A stretch of 7,715 nt of DNA from Polaromonas sp. (GTDB lineage: Bacteria > Pseudomonadota > Gammaproteobacteria > Burkholderiales > Burkholderiaceae_C), in the NCBI GenBank assembly GCA_014376885.1, contig JACMQR010000240.1, positions 1 to 7,715 on the forward strand, in the 5' to 3' direction. Made by a program: the position numbers and the translations under genes. Position 1 is the first letter of the stretch. The number at the start of each line of letters is the position of its first letter. The notes below the pieces were generated by a model, which saw only the letters and a program-made list of their open reading frames with translations, did no database searches and was not told the DNA's origin. Positions 1 to 5,984 of the stretch are shown in pieces.

Positions 1-156
1 ACCTGACCACCGAAGCGTTCAAGGCCCAGACAGGCATCTTCATCACCCATGTGCCCTGCAAGGGCACGGCGTTGGCCATTCCCGATGTGATTGCCGGCTC
101 GGTGCAGATGCTGATCGATGCCATTGCGTCGGGCATGCCGCATGTCAAGAACGGCC
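1..156 (+). pseudogene. Bug/TctC-family solute-binding protein, truncated fragment
   Basis: Frame 3 from base 3 to about 156 reads as the middle of a Bug (TctC-like) periplasmic solute-binding protein. Recognisable stretches are FKAQTG, ITHVPCKGTALAIPDVIAG, VQMLIDAIASGMPHVKNG. These correspond to the family's HVPYKG...PALxDLxGGxVQ...PHVKxG region, roughly two thirds of the way into a protein of about 320 residues. Bug proteins bind carboxylates in the periplasm, often for tripartite tricarboxylate transporters. Family resemblance stops after the HVKNG segment, where the DNA switches to gamma-glutamyltransferase sequence in another frame, so the C-terminal third is missing. The usual Tyr of HVPYKG is Cys and the usual Pro two residues after KGT is Leu, which is compatible with decay. 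The 5' part lies outside the window, so I cannot tell whether that end is intact. No functional product is expected. Confidence 0.75.
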
Positions 157-1215
157 GCCCCACGGACCGGCGAGCTGTTTCGCAGCGCAGGCCATGCCGC
201 CACGCTGGAAGCGATTGCCGACAGCCATGGCGAGGCGTTTTACAGCGGTGCGCTGGCCTGACGCATCGCCGCGCATGCCAGAGCCCATGGCGGGGCGCTG
301 ACCGAAGGCGACCTGGCCAGCCACCGCGTCGACTGGTGCGGCACGCTGGCGCAGCCCTTTGCCGGCTCGGTGGTGCACGAGCTGCCGCCGAACGGGCAGG
401 GCATCGCCGCCTTGATGGCCCTGGGCATGCTGCAGGCGCTGGGCCTGGGCGAGCAGCCGGTGGACCATGTCGACACGGTGCACCTGGCGATCGAGGCGAT
501 GAAGCTGGCGCTGGCCGACCTGCACCAGTACAACGCCGACATCGACGCCATGCGCGTCACGCCCGCCGAACTCCTGGCGCCGGCCTGCCTGGCCGAGCGC
601 GCCCGGCTGATCGACCGCGACCGGGCCGGCGACCCCGGCTACGGCGCGCCCAGGCCGGGCGGCACGGTGTATGTGGCGGCGGCCGATGCGGCGTGCATGA
701 TGGTGTCGTTCATCCAGTCCAACTACATGGGCTTTGGCTCGGGCATCGTCGTGCCGGGCACCGGCATCAGCCTGCAAAACCGGGGACACGGCTTTTCCCT
801 GGCGCCTGGTCATGCCAACCAGGTCGGCCCGGCCAAGCGGCCGTCGCACACCATCATCCCGGCGTTCGCCATGCATGCCGACGGTTCGCCGCAGATGGCT
901 TTCGGCGTGATGGGCGGGCCGATGCAGTCGCAAGGCCATGTGCAGATGGCCCTGCGCGTGCTGCACTATGGGCAAAACCCGCAGGCCGCGGCCGATGCGC
1001 CGCGCTGGCGCGTGACCGGTGGCCGCCAGGTGGCGGTCGAGCCAGGCTTCAACGCCGAGGTGGTTAGTGCACTGGCCGCGCGCGGGCATGCGGTGACGGT
1101 CGAGCGCGGCAACGGCGTGTTCGCCTTTGGCGGCGCGCAGCTGGTGCTCCGGCATGGGGAAGCCTACATCGCCGGCTCGGACCCGCGCAAGGATGGCCAA
1201 GCCGTGGCCTTTTGA
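157..1215 (+). pseudogene. Gamma-glutamyltransferase family protein, 5'-truncated, with internal stop
   Basis: Frame 1 from about 160 to the TGA at 1213-1215 reads as the C-terminal two thirds of a gamma-glutamyltransferase (Ntn-hydrolase) of the type that carries SFIQSNYMGFGSGIVVPGTG. Starting at APRTGELF, it covers the end of the large subunit and the whole small subunit. The probable nucleophile Thr (GGTVYVA) is at 664-666, followed by LQNRG, GHANQVGPAKRPSHTIIPAF, GVMGGPMQSQGHVQMALRVL and APRWRVTGG. The C-terminus looks complete. About 190 N-terminal residues expected for the family are absent, replaced by the Bug-protein fragment in another frame. An in-frame TGA at 259-261 interrupts an otherwise normal FYSGALA-x-RIAAHA segment. 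The longest intact piece, 370-1215 from an internal ATG, lacks most of the large subunit and should not mature to an active enzyme. The well-preserved small subunit suggests recent inactivation. Confidence 0.85.
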
Positions 1216-1229
1216 GTGCGAACGCCCGG

Positions 1230-1252
1230 TGGGGGCCGCCTGCCGGCCTCCA
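1230..1252 (+). terminator. GC-rich hairpin in the convergent spacer, possible weak terminator
   Basis: TGGGGGCC at 1230-1237 can pair with GGCCTCCA at 1245-1252 (8 bp, one G.T) around a 7-base loop. It starts 14 bases after the ggt stop, between that gene and the convergent xth. No T-tract follows on either strand, so it is not a canonical intrinsic terminator. It might slow or protect a transcript end, or be a chance GC-rich fold. The rest of the 1216-1326 spacer shows no gene. Confidence 0.3.
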
Positions 1253-1316
1253 GCCTTGCAGGGGCATAAAGCATGGTGAAAATCAGGTAAAAGTGCTTGT
1301 CAGGCCGACATACCTT

Positions 1317-1333
1317 GCTATTTAACTTATAGC
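1317..1333 (-). repeat. GCTAT-N7-ATAGC palindrome spanning the xth stop codon
   Basis: GCTAT at 1317-1321 and ATAGC at 1329-1333 form a perfect 5-bp inverted repeat with a 7-base AT-rich centre. On the minus strand it reads GCTATAAGTTAAATAGCA, and the xth TAA stop (1329-1327) overlaps the stem/centre boundary. A second copy with the same stem, the same centre length and the same following A lies at 7205-7221, again over a stop codon. I associate this motif with short dispersed repeats in Comamonadaceae genomes, from memory and unchecked. It may mark or stabilise transcript 3' ends. Confidence 0.5.
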
Positions 1334-2118
1334 GGACTGAGTTCCACGATGACCGGCACATGGTCGCTGGGCCGCTCGTTCTTGCGCGGCAGCTTGTCGA
1401 TCACGCAGCTGCGCACGCGCGGCTTGAGGGCGTCGCTGACCAAAATATAGTCAATCCGCATGCCGCGGTTGCGCCGGAAGGCAAACTCGCGGTAGTCCCA
1501 CCAGGAATAGCTTTTCTCGGGCTGCTCGAACAGGCGAAAGGCGTCGTTCAGGCCGAGCTTGACCAGGGCCTGGAAATGCAGCCGCTCTTCGCTGGTGTGG
1601 TGGATGGTTTCGCGCAGGCCTTCGGGGTCAAAGGTGTCGCGGTCGTCGGCGGTGATGTTGAAGTCGCCCAGCAGCACCAGGTTTGGATACCTGGCCAGTT
1701 CTTCGCGCAGCCAGCCGCGCAGGCCCTCCAGCCATTTCATCTTGTAGGCGAATTTTTCGCTTTCCGGCGACTGGCCGTTGACAAAATAGCCGTTCACCAG
1801 CCGCACCTCGCCACCCGGCAGGCCCGGCAGGTCCAGCGTGGCGGCAATGACGCGCGACTGCTCGTCGGCAAAGCCCTCGATGTTGCGCACGATGGCGCGT
1901 CCCGGCGTACGGCTCAGGATGGCCACGCCGTTGTAGGTCTTCTGGCCAAAGACGGCGCTGTGGTAGCCGGCCGCCTCAAGCGCGGCCAGCGGAAACTTGT
2001 CGTCGCTCAGCTTGAGCTCCTGCAGGCACAGCGCATCGACCGGGTTGGCGGCCAGCCAGTCGAGTACCTGCGGCAGCCGCACGGTCAGGGAGTTGATGTT
2101 CCAGGTGGCGATTTTCAT
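1327..2118 (-). CDS. xth: Exodeoxyribonuclease III (AP endonuclease family 1)
   Basis: This 263-residue protein is a near full-length exonuclease III (E. coli Xth has 268). The family cleaves DNA 5' of abasic sites and removes 3' blocking groups in base excision repair, in the cytoplasm, using Mg2+ or Mn2+. The active-site motifs are all present: WNIN with Asn7; LCLQELK with metal-binding Glu34; NGYFVNG with Tyr111; GDFNI with Asp152 and Asn154; RGMRIDYIL with Asp223; and the C-terminal SDHVPV with Asp252 and His253. I place the start at 2118 (MKIATWNIN), the family-standard N-terminus, preceded by GGGAG at 2133-2129 with a 10-base spacer made mostly of A. An upstream in-frame ATG at 2187 would add 23 residues that do not resemble the family and would overlap the preceding gene. 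The stop is TAA at 1329-1327. The gene is last in a minus-strand run after the DUF4337 gene (43-base gap). It is convergent with the ggt remnant. Confidence 0.95.
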   Translation of the reverse strand: MKIATWNINSLTVRLPQVLDWLAANPVDALCLQELKLSDDKFPLAALEAAGYHSAVFGQKTYNGVAILSRTPGRAIVRNIEGFADEQSRVIAATLDLPGLPGGEVRLVNGYFVNGQSPESEKFAYKMKWLEGLRGWLREELARYPNLVLLGDFNITADDRDTFDPEGLRETIHHTSEERLHFQALVKLGLNDAFRLFEQPEKSYSWWDYREFAFRRNRGMRIDYILVSDALKPRVRSCVIDKLPRKNERPSDHVPVIVELSPL

Positions 2119-2133
2119 TTTTTTTTGGCTCCC
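2119..2133 (-). promoter_or_regulatory. xth ribosome-binding site with oligo-A spacer
   Basis: On the minus strand GGGAG (2133-2129) is followed by CC, then eight A before the ATG, making a run of nine A with the start codon. The spacing of 10 bases is at the long end of the usable range. The site decides the start at 2118 over the ATG at 2187. A homopolymer here makes the spacing sensitive to slippage. Confidence 0.6.
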
Positions 2134-2150
2134 GCCCGCTGTAGACGGGC
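2134..2150 (-). other. Short GC-rich hairpin just upstream of the xth Shine-Dalgarno
   Basis: GCCCG at 2134-2138 pairs with CGGGC at 2146-2150 around a 7-base loop. It ends directly against the xth GGGAG and lies in the 43-base gap after the DUF4337 stop. No T-tract follows on the minus strand (the bases after it are GGGAGCC and then A), so it is not an intrinsic terminator. It could shape ribosome access or mark a processing point, or be chance. Confidence 0.3.
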
Positions 2151-2161
2151 ACTGACAGCGA

Positions 2162-2752
2162 TCAAATATGCAGGGCAGCCAGGCCACCCAGCACGACGCC
2201 TATGGCAGCCAGCGCAAACATCCCGTATTCCAGCCACTTCTTGCGCGTCAGCAGGGCGATGGCTGCCAGGGCGATGGACACCTGCAGCACGGTGGTGGCC
2301 TGCGCCCAGCGGTGGTGCTGGTGCATTTGTTCGTCGGACGATTTGTCCCAGGTGGTGGCCTCGGTTTCGAGTTTTTCGGCGCCCAGCTTGATCTCGCCTT
2401 TTTCCTTTTCGTAGCGGTCGATCTTGCCCTGGTAAGCCACCCGCTTGTCTTCGGGCGCCAGGTCGCGGGCAAACTCGGCCAGCGACTGCTTGGTACTTTT
2501 GGACTGGAAGTAGCTCCACTGGTTGGCCGCTTCGGTCTTTTTGATGGCCGCGTTGTTCTTGTACAGGCCGGCATTGGCCTGCGTGGCCCCGCCCATGTAG
2601 GAAAACAGGGCACCCACCGTGGCGATGATGGCGGTGACGACGGCAATCTGCGCGATCATGCCGCCGCTGCTGCTGCTGTCGTGCCCGCCCTGCGCAGCAT
2701 GCTCGAGCTCATGGTCATGCGGGCCGTGTACGTGAAATCCTTGTCCTGACAT
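2162..2752 (-). CDS. DUF4337 family membrane protein of unknown function
   Basis: This 196-residue protein matches the DUF4337 pattern: a His-rich cytoplasmic-looking N-terminus, one membrane helix, a soluble middle with NQWSYFQSKS, then a hairpin of two helices at the C-terminus. His residues sit at 7, 9, 12, 14, 18 and 24, followed by four Ser. Predicted membrane segments are about 33-53, 151-169 and 175-195. The charged region about 65-140 is mostly helical and may form a coiled coil (KIDRYEKEKGEIKLGAEKLE). HQHH at 144-147 is a second His cluster. No enzymatic motif is seen, and the family has no established function that I know of. The start at 2752 lies 2 bases after the folA stop, so the two are almost certainly co-transcribed and probably coupled. 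A weak AAGAAAG lies upstream inside the end of folA. The stop is TGA at 2164-2162. Confidence 0.85.
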   Translation of the reverse strand: MSGQGFHVHGPHDHELEHAAQGGHDSSSSGGMIAQIAVVTAIIATVGALFSYMGGATQANAGLYKNNAAIKKTEAANQWSYFQSKSTKQSLAEFARDLAPEDKRVAYQGKIDRYEKEKGEIKLGAEKLETEATTWDKSSDEQMHQHHRWAQATTVLQVSIALAAIALLTRKKWLEYGMFALAAIGVVLGGLAALHI

Positions 2753-2754
2753 GC

Positions 2755-3255
2755 TTAGCTTTCTTTTGTAGGGGAGTAATAGGTGACAAAGCTGAATTTC
2801 AGGCCGCTGGCGGCGACATGGCTCTCACGCCCGGCTTCGAGCCATCGGGGGCCAAGCGCCGGGGCAAAGGCGTCGCCTGCAAAATCTTCGGCAATTTCGG
2901 TGACCTCGATGCAGTCGGCCAGCGGCTCGGCCTGGGCATAGATTTGCGCCCCGCCGATGATCCAGACCTGCCCGGATTGGCTGCATTGCGCCAGCGCATC
3001 GGCCAGGCTGCAAGCCGGCTGCGCGCCGGCCGCGTTCCAGCCGGTTTGCCGGGTAATGACGATATTGGTCCGACCGGGCAGAGGGCGAAAGCGCGGCGGC
3101 AGCGAATCCCAGGTCTTGCGGCCCATGATGACCGGCCAGCCCTGCGTCAGGCGCTTGAAATGGGCCAGGTCCTCGGGCAGGTGCCAGGGCATGGCGTTGT
3201 CCTTGCCGATCACGCCGTTGGCGGCTCTGGCATAGATCAGGCTGATTTTTGGCAT
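2755..3255 (-). CDS. folA: Dihydrofolate reductase
   Basis: This 166-residue protein is a chromosomal-type dihydrofolate reductase (E. coli FolA has 159). It reduces dihydrofolate to tetrahydrofolate with NADPH in the cytosol, and is the usual target of trimethoprim. Visible motifs are NGVIGKDNAMPWHLPEDLAHFK, with the Met20-loop PW and the catalytic Asp29 (Asp27 in E. coli); VIMGRKTWDSLP with NADPH-binding residues 42-52; PLPGRTNIVIT; and VWIIGGAQIY with the Gly-Gly at 101-102. Thr119 in VTEI matches the conserved Thr113 of E. coli. The C-terminus is complete with a TAA stop at 2757-2755. The start ATG at 3255 overlaps the thyA TGA by one base (TGATG), so folA translation is probably coupled to thyA, whose product makes the dihydrofolate this enzyme uses. 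Nothing in the protein suggests an acquired trimethoprim-resistant variant. Confidence 0.97.
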   Translation of the reverse strand: MPKISLIYARAANGVIGKDNAMPWHLPEDLAHFKRLTQGWPVIMGRKTWDSLPPRFRPLPGRTNIVITRQTGWNAAGAQPACSLADALAQCSQSGQVWIIGGAQIYAQAEPLADCIEVTEIAEDFAGDAFAPALGPRWLEAGRESHVAASGLKFSFVTYYSPTKES

Positions 3256-4085
3256 CAGACGGCCACCGGCGCCTTGATGGCCGGATGGTGCTGGTAGTCG
3301 AGAAACTCGAAGTCGTCAAACTGGTAGTCAAAAATCGAGTCTGGCCGGCGCTTGATCTGCAGCGTTGGGTAGGGCAGGGGCGCGCGGCTCAGCTGCAGCT
3401 CGACCTGCACGGCATGGTTGCTGTACAGGTGGCAGTCGCCGCCGGTCCAGATGAAGTCGCCGACCTCCAGATCGCACTGCTGCGCCACCATGTGCGTGAG
3501 CAGCGCGTAGCTGGCGATGTTGAACGGCACGCCCAGAAAAATGTCGGCGCTGCGCTGGTAGAGCTGGCAGCTCAGCCGGCCCTTGCCGCCAGGCTCAACG
3601 CTTGGGGCAACGTAGAACTGGAACAGCGCATGGCAGGGCATCAGCGCCATCTTGCTCAGTTCTGCGACATTCCAGGCGCTGACGATGATGCGGCGGGAAT
3701 CGGGGTTGGTTTTCAAGGTGTGGATGACCTGGGCGATCTGGTCGATGTGGCCGCCATCGGGGGTCGGCCAGCTGCGCCACTGCACGCCGTAGACCGGTCC
3801 GAGGTCGCCGTCGGCGCGCGCCCATTCGTTCCAGATGGTCACGCCGCGCTCGGTCAGCCAGTGGTTGCTGCTCGAGCCCGTCAAAAACCACAGCAGCTCC
3901 TGAACGATTGACCTGACATGCACCTTCTTGGTCGTCACCAGCGGAAAGCCTTCGTTCAAATCAAAGCGCATCTGGTGGCCGAACACGCTTGTCGTGCCGG
4001 TACCGGTGCGGTCGGCCTTGCGAGCGCCGTGCGTGGCCACAAGGCGCATCAGGTCTTCATATTGGGATCGGATGGGGCGGGTCAT
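3255..4085 (-). CDS. thyA: Thymidylate synthase
   Basis: This 276-residue protein is a ThyA-type thymidylate synthase. It methylates dUMP to dTMP with methylene-tetrahydrofolate, releasing dihydrofolate, and acts as a cytosolic homodimer. The folate-loop arginine is in DRTGTGT (residues 25-31). The partner-subunit phosphate-binding Arg pair is at 131-132 ([11 protein letters not shown]). The nucleophile is Cys151 in [12 protein letters not shown]. The dUMP-contacting [19 protein letters not shown] runs from 178 and GDCHLYSNH is at 216-224. The C-terminal KAPVAV that closes over the active site is intact. The protein is about 12 residues longer than E. coli ThyA (264), partly through an insert around 160-168 (APSVEPGGK). 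No clear Shine-Dalgarno precedes the ATG at 4085. The gene heads the thyA-folA-DUF4337-xth run and lies 69 bases after the stop of the upstream oxidase gene. Confidence 0.97.
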   Translation of the reverse strand: MTRPIRSQYEDLMRLVATHGARKADRTGTGTTSVFGHQMRFDLNEGFPLVTTKKVHVRSIVQELLWFLTGSSSNHWLTERGVTIWNEWARADGDLGPVYGVQWRSWPTPDGGHIDQIAQVIHTLKTNPDSRRIIVSAWNVAELSKMALMPCHALFQFYVAPSVEPGGKGRLSCQLYQRSADIFLGVPFNIASYALLTHMVAQQCDLEVGDFIWTGGDCHLYSNHAVQVELQLSRAPLPYPTLQIKRRPDSIFDYQFDDFEFLDYQHHPAIKAPVAV

Positions 4086-4110
4086 GAAAAGTGGGGCAGA
4101 AAATGGGCTG

Positions 4111-4138
4111 ATTATGCCGGTCGTTTGTGGCTTGTCGG
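4111..4138 (-). promoter_or_regulatory. Possible sigma70-type promoter for thyA
   Basis: On the minus strand CCGACA (4138-4133) and CATAAT (4116-4111) are 16 bases apart, matching 4 of 6 and 5 of 6 consensus positions. The -10 ends 25 bases before the thyA ATG, which would give a short leader of roughly 18 bases. It lies in the only sizeable gap between the FAD oxidase and thyA. This is a by-eye match without experimental support. The gap shows no convincing terminator, so read-through from upstream is also possible. Confidence 0.35.
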
Positions 4139-4154
4139 CTACCGCTGGCTGCGC

Positions 4155-5576
4155 CTACAGCTTGACAATGCGCCCCGGATTCATGATGTTGTGCGGGTCC
4201 AGCCCAAGCTTGATGGCGCGCATCAGCGACAGCGCCACGGGTGATTTGTAATGCGGCAGCTTGTCGGTTTTCAGGCTGCCGACGCCGTGCTCGGCCGAGA
4301 TCGAGCCGCCAAACCGGGCCACCGAGTCATACACCAGCGTGTTCACCTCGTCTTCGCGGTCGCGCAAAAACGCCCTGGCATCGCCCTGCTCGGGGGCCTG
4401 CACGTTGTAGTGCAAGTTGCCGTCGCCCAGGTGGCCGAAATTGACCAGCCGCACGCCGGCAATGGCCTGGCGCAGCAGCGCGTCGGTGGCCTCGACAAAT
4501 TCGGGAATGCGTGAAACGGCAATCGAGATGTCGTGCTTGATGTTCAGGCCTTCCTCGGCCTGCGCCAGCGGAATGCTTTCGCGGATATGCCAAAGGGCCT
4601 TGGCTTGCGCCAGGCTCTCGGCGACCACGGCGTCCGTCACGCAGCCCTGGTCGAAAGCGGTTTCCAGCAGGCGCTCGAACTGGCCCCTGGCATGAACTTC
4701 AGACTCATGGTCAGAATTTTCCAGCAGCACGCACCACGGCGCATCCCGGAACAGCGGCACGCGCAGCTGCGCAAAATGCTTGTCCACCAGGCCCAGGGCA
4801 AACTGGCCCATCACCTCGAAGCCGGTCAGGCCCGCGCCCAGGTGGCTGTGCGCCAGTCCGAGCAGCGTGACGGCCGCCTGCATTGACGGCACGGCAGCCC
4901 AGGCGGTCAGGCGGGCGGCCGGCTGCGGATACAGCTTGAGCGTGGCGGCGGTGATGATGCCCAGCGTGCCTTCGCTGCCGACAAACAGGTCCGTCAGGTC
5001 GTAGCCGGTGTTGTCCTTGCGCAGGCCCGACAGGCCATGCCAGATCTCGCCCTGCGCGGTGACGACTTCCAGCCCCAGGCACAAATCGCGCGCATTGCCA
5101 TAGCGCAGCACCTGCGTGCCGCCGGCGTTGCTGGCCAGGTTGCCGCCGATGGTGCAACTGCCTTCGGCGGCCAGGCTGAGCGGAAACAAAAAACCGGCCT
5201 TTTCGGCGGCCTGCTGCAGGTTTTGCAAGATGCAGCCGGCTTCGGCGGTGACGGTCAGGTTGGCCGCGTCAAGGGCGCGCACCGCATTCATGCGCTGCAG
5301 GCTCAGAACCACCTGGGTGCCCGATGCGTCGGGCACCGAGCCGACCGCCAGGCCGGTGTTGCCGCCCTGCGGCACCAGGCTGACGCCGGCGGCCAGGCAG
5401 GCCCTGACGATGGCGGCCACCTCATCCACGCTGGCCGGGCGCACCACGGCCAGCGCCCGGCCCTGCACGCGCTTGCGCCAGTCCTGGGTGTAGGCGCTCA
5501 GGTCGCCGTCCGACAGGACATGCGCCGCTCCGGTGATCCGGCGCAGGGCGGCGAGAAGGTCGGCAGGGTCGGTCAT
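4155..5576 (-). CDS. FAD-binding oxidoreductase, GlcD / D-2-hydroxyacid dehydrogenase-like
   Basis: This 473-residue protein is a VAO/PCMH-type flavoprotein of the GlcD, D-lactate and D-2-hydroxyglutarate dehydrogenase group. These oxidise a D-2-hydroxy acid to the 2-oxo acid and reduce FAD. The N-terminal FAD domain, about 35-215, shows VVRPASVDEVAAIV, VPQGGNTGLAVGSVP (68-82), the AAEGSCTIGGNLASNAGGTQVLRYG region (136-160) and DLFVGSEGTLGIITAATLKL. The C-terminal FAD-oxidase_C domain, about 220-473, ends in NPGRIVKL. Residues aligned to the substrate and metal site of human D2HGDH are present: Arg332, Lys347, the His382/His389 pair of GHLGDGNLHYN, Asn391 and Glu429-His430. The Thr four residues after that Arg is Pro336 here, so the exact substrate is open. 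No signal peptide is seen. The start ATG at 5576 overlaps the DUF2069 stop as ATGA, which implies coupled translation. The stop is TAG. Confidence 0.92.
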   Translation of the reverse strand: MTDPADLLAALRRITGAAHVLSDGDLSAYTQDWRKRVQGRALAVVRPASVDEVAAIVRACLAAGVSLVPQGGNTGLAVGSVPDASGTQVVLSLQRMNAVRALDAANLTVTAEAGCILQNLQQAAEKAGFLFPLSLAAEGSCTIGGNLASNAGGTQVLRYGNARDLCLGLEVVTAQGEIWHGLSGLRKDNTGYDLTDLFVGSEGTLGIITAATLKLYPQPAARLTAWAAVPSMQAAVTLLGLAHSHLGAGLTGFEVMGQFALGLVDKHFAQLRVPLFRDAPWCVLLENSDHESEVHARGQFERLLETAFDQGCVTDAVVAESLAQAKALWHIRESIPLAQAEEGLNIKHDISIAVSRIPEFVEATDALLRQAIAGVRLVNFGHLGDGNLHYNVQAPEQGDARAFLRDREDEVNTLVYDSVARFGGSISAEHGVGSLKTDKLPHYKSPVALSLMRAIKLGLDPHNIMNPGRIVKL

Positions 5577-5962
5577 TGCAAGGGCTCGCCCGCAACGGCG
5601 GCAGAAGGCAGGTTTTTAAAGCGCAGGCGCACATGCTGCGCGCAGGCGGCAAACAGCAGCAGGCACAGCAGCAGCTCGGCCATGGCCAGGTAGCTGCTGG
5701 GCGCGGCATCGCTCCAGGCGCGCACCACGCCTTCGGTGAAATACAGCCAGACCATCAGGCTGACCCAGCGGTAGGTGTACATGCGGTTTTTCCAGATGCC
5801 GGCCAGCGGGATGCACAGGGGAAGCACCTTGAGCGCCAGCAGCGAGCCGCCCGGCCGTATCGGCGCCAGCCACAGCTCCCAGGCCATGCCCAGCGCGATC
5901 AGCCCGGTCAGGCTGCCCAGGGCCAGCAGGCGCGTCATCTCAATTTGGTTTGCTTTGTTCAT
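5573..5962 (-). CDS. DUF2069 family inner-membrane protein
   Basis: This small hydrophobic protein has 129 residues and four likely membrane helices, at about 11-32, 39-57, 66-82 and 90-108. The WKNRMYTYRWVSLMVWLYFTEG region (57-78) is typical of DUF2069 membrane proteins of unknown function found across Beta- and Gammaproteobacteria. The C-terminal tail after 110 is basic (RLRFKN) and probably cytosolic. The start is uncertain: ATG at 5962 has a weak purine stretch upstream (AAAGACCCAAG), while ATG at 5938 (MTRLLAL) has GAG directly adjacent. Either keeps all helices. The gene overlaps the FAD oxidase by 4 bases (ATGA) and is probably co-translated with it. Its start is only 22 bases from the divergent yihY-like gene. 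Confidence 0.85.
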   Translation of the reverse strand: MNKANQIEMTRLLALGSLTGLIALGMAWELWLAPIRPGGSLLALKVLPLCIPLAGIWKNRMYTYRWVSLMVWLYFTEGVVRAWSDAAPSSYLAMAELLLCLLLFAACAQHVRLRFKNLPSAAVAGEPLQ

Positions 5963-5973
5963 CTTGGGTCTTT

Positions 5974-5977
5974 AGGG
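5974..5977 (+). promoter_or_regulatory. Ribosome-binding site deciding the yihY-like start
   Basis: AGGG at 5974-5977 lies 7 bases ahead of the ATG at 5985, a normal spacing. The next in-frame ATG at 5997 has only CCGGGG immediately against it, too close to serve. I therefore favour the start at 5985. The site sits between the two divergent start codons. Confidence 0.55.
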
Positions 5978-5984
5978 CAGTGGC

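Noticed and set aside
51..1067. Long open + strand frame of 338 codons
   Set aside because: Only the first 35 or so residues are real Bug-protein sequence. The remainder is an out-of-frame reading of the ggt remnant, Arg/Ala/Gly-rich and unlike any protein family.
145..1200. Long open frame on the minus strand opposite ggt
   Set aside because: It mirrors the ggt coding frame in GC-rich DNA. The translation is His/Arg/Gln-rich low-complexity sequence with no family features.
1266..1297. AAGCAT...GTGCTT inverted repeat as an xth terminator
   Set aside because: It has a six-base stem with one G.T, a loop of nearly 20 bases and no T-tract. It is not convincing as a terminator.
2119..2187. Upstream ATG extending exonuclease III by 23 residues
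   Set aside because: The extension overlaps the DUF4337 end and does not resemble the family. MKIATWNIN is the standard N-terminus and has its own ribosome-binding site.
1360..2391. Open + strand frame of 343 codons opposite xth and DUF4337
   Set aside because: It is antisense to two clearly conserved genes. The translation shows only the composition expected from reading them backwards.
2658..2676. Trinucleotide CTG/CAG run
   Set aside because: It is four Ser codons in the linker of the DUF4337 protein. It is too short to count as a repeat array.
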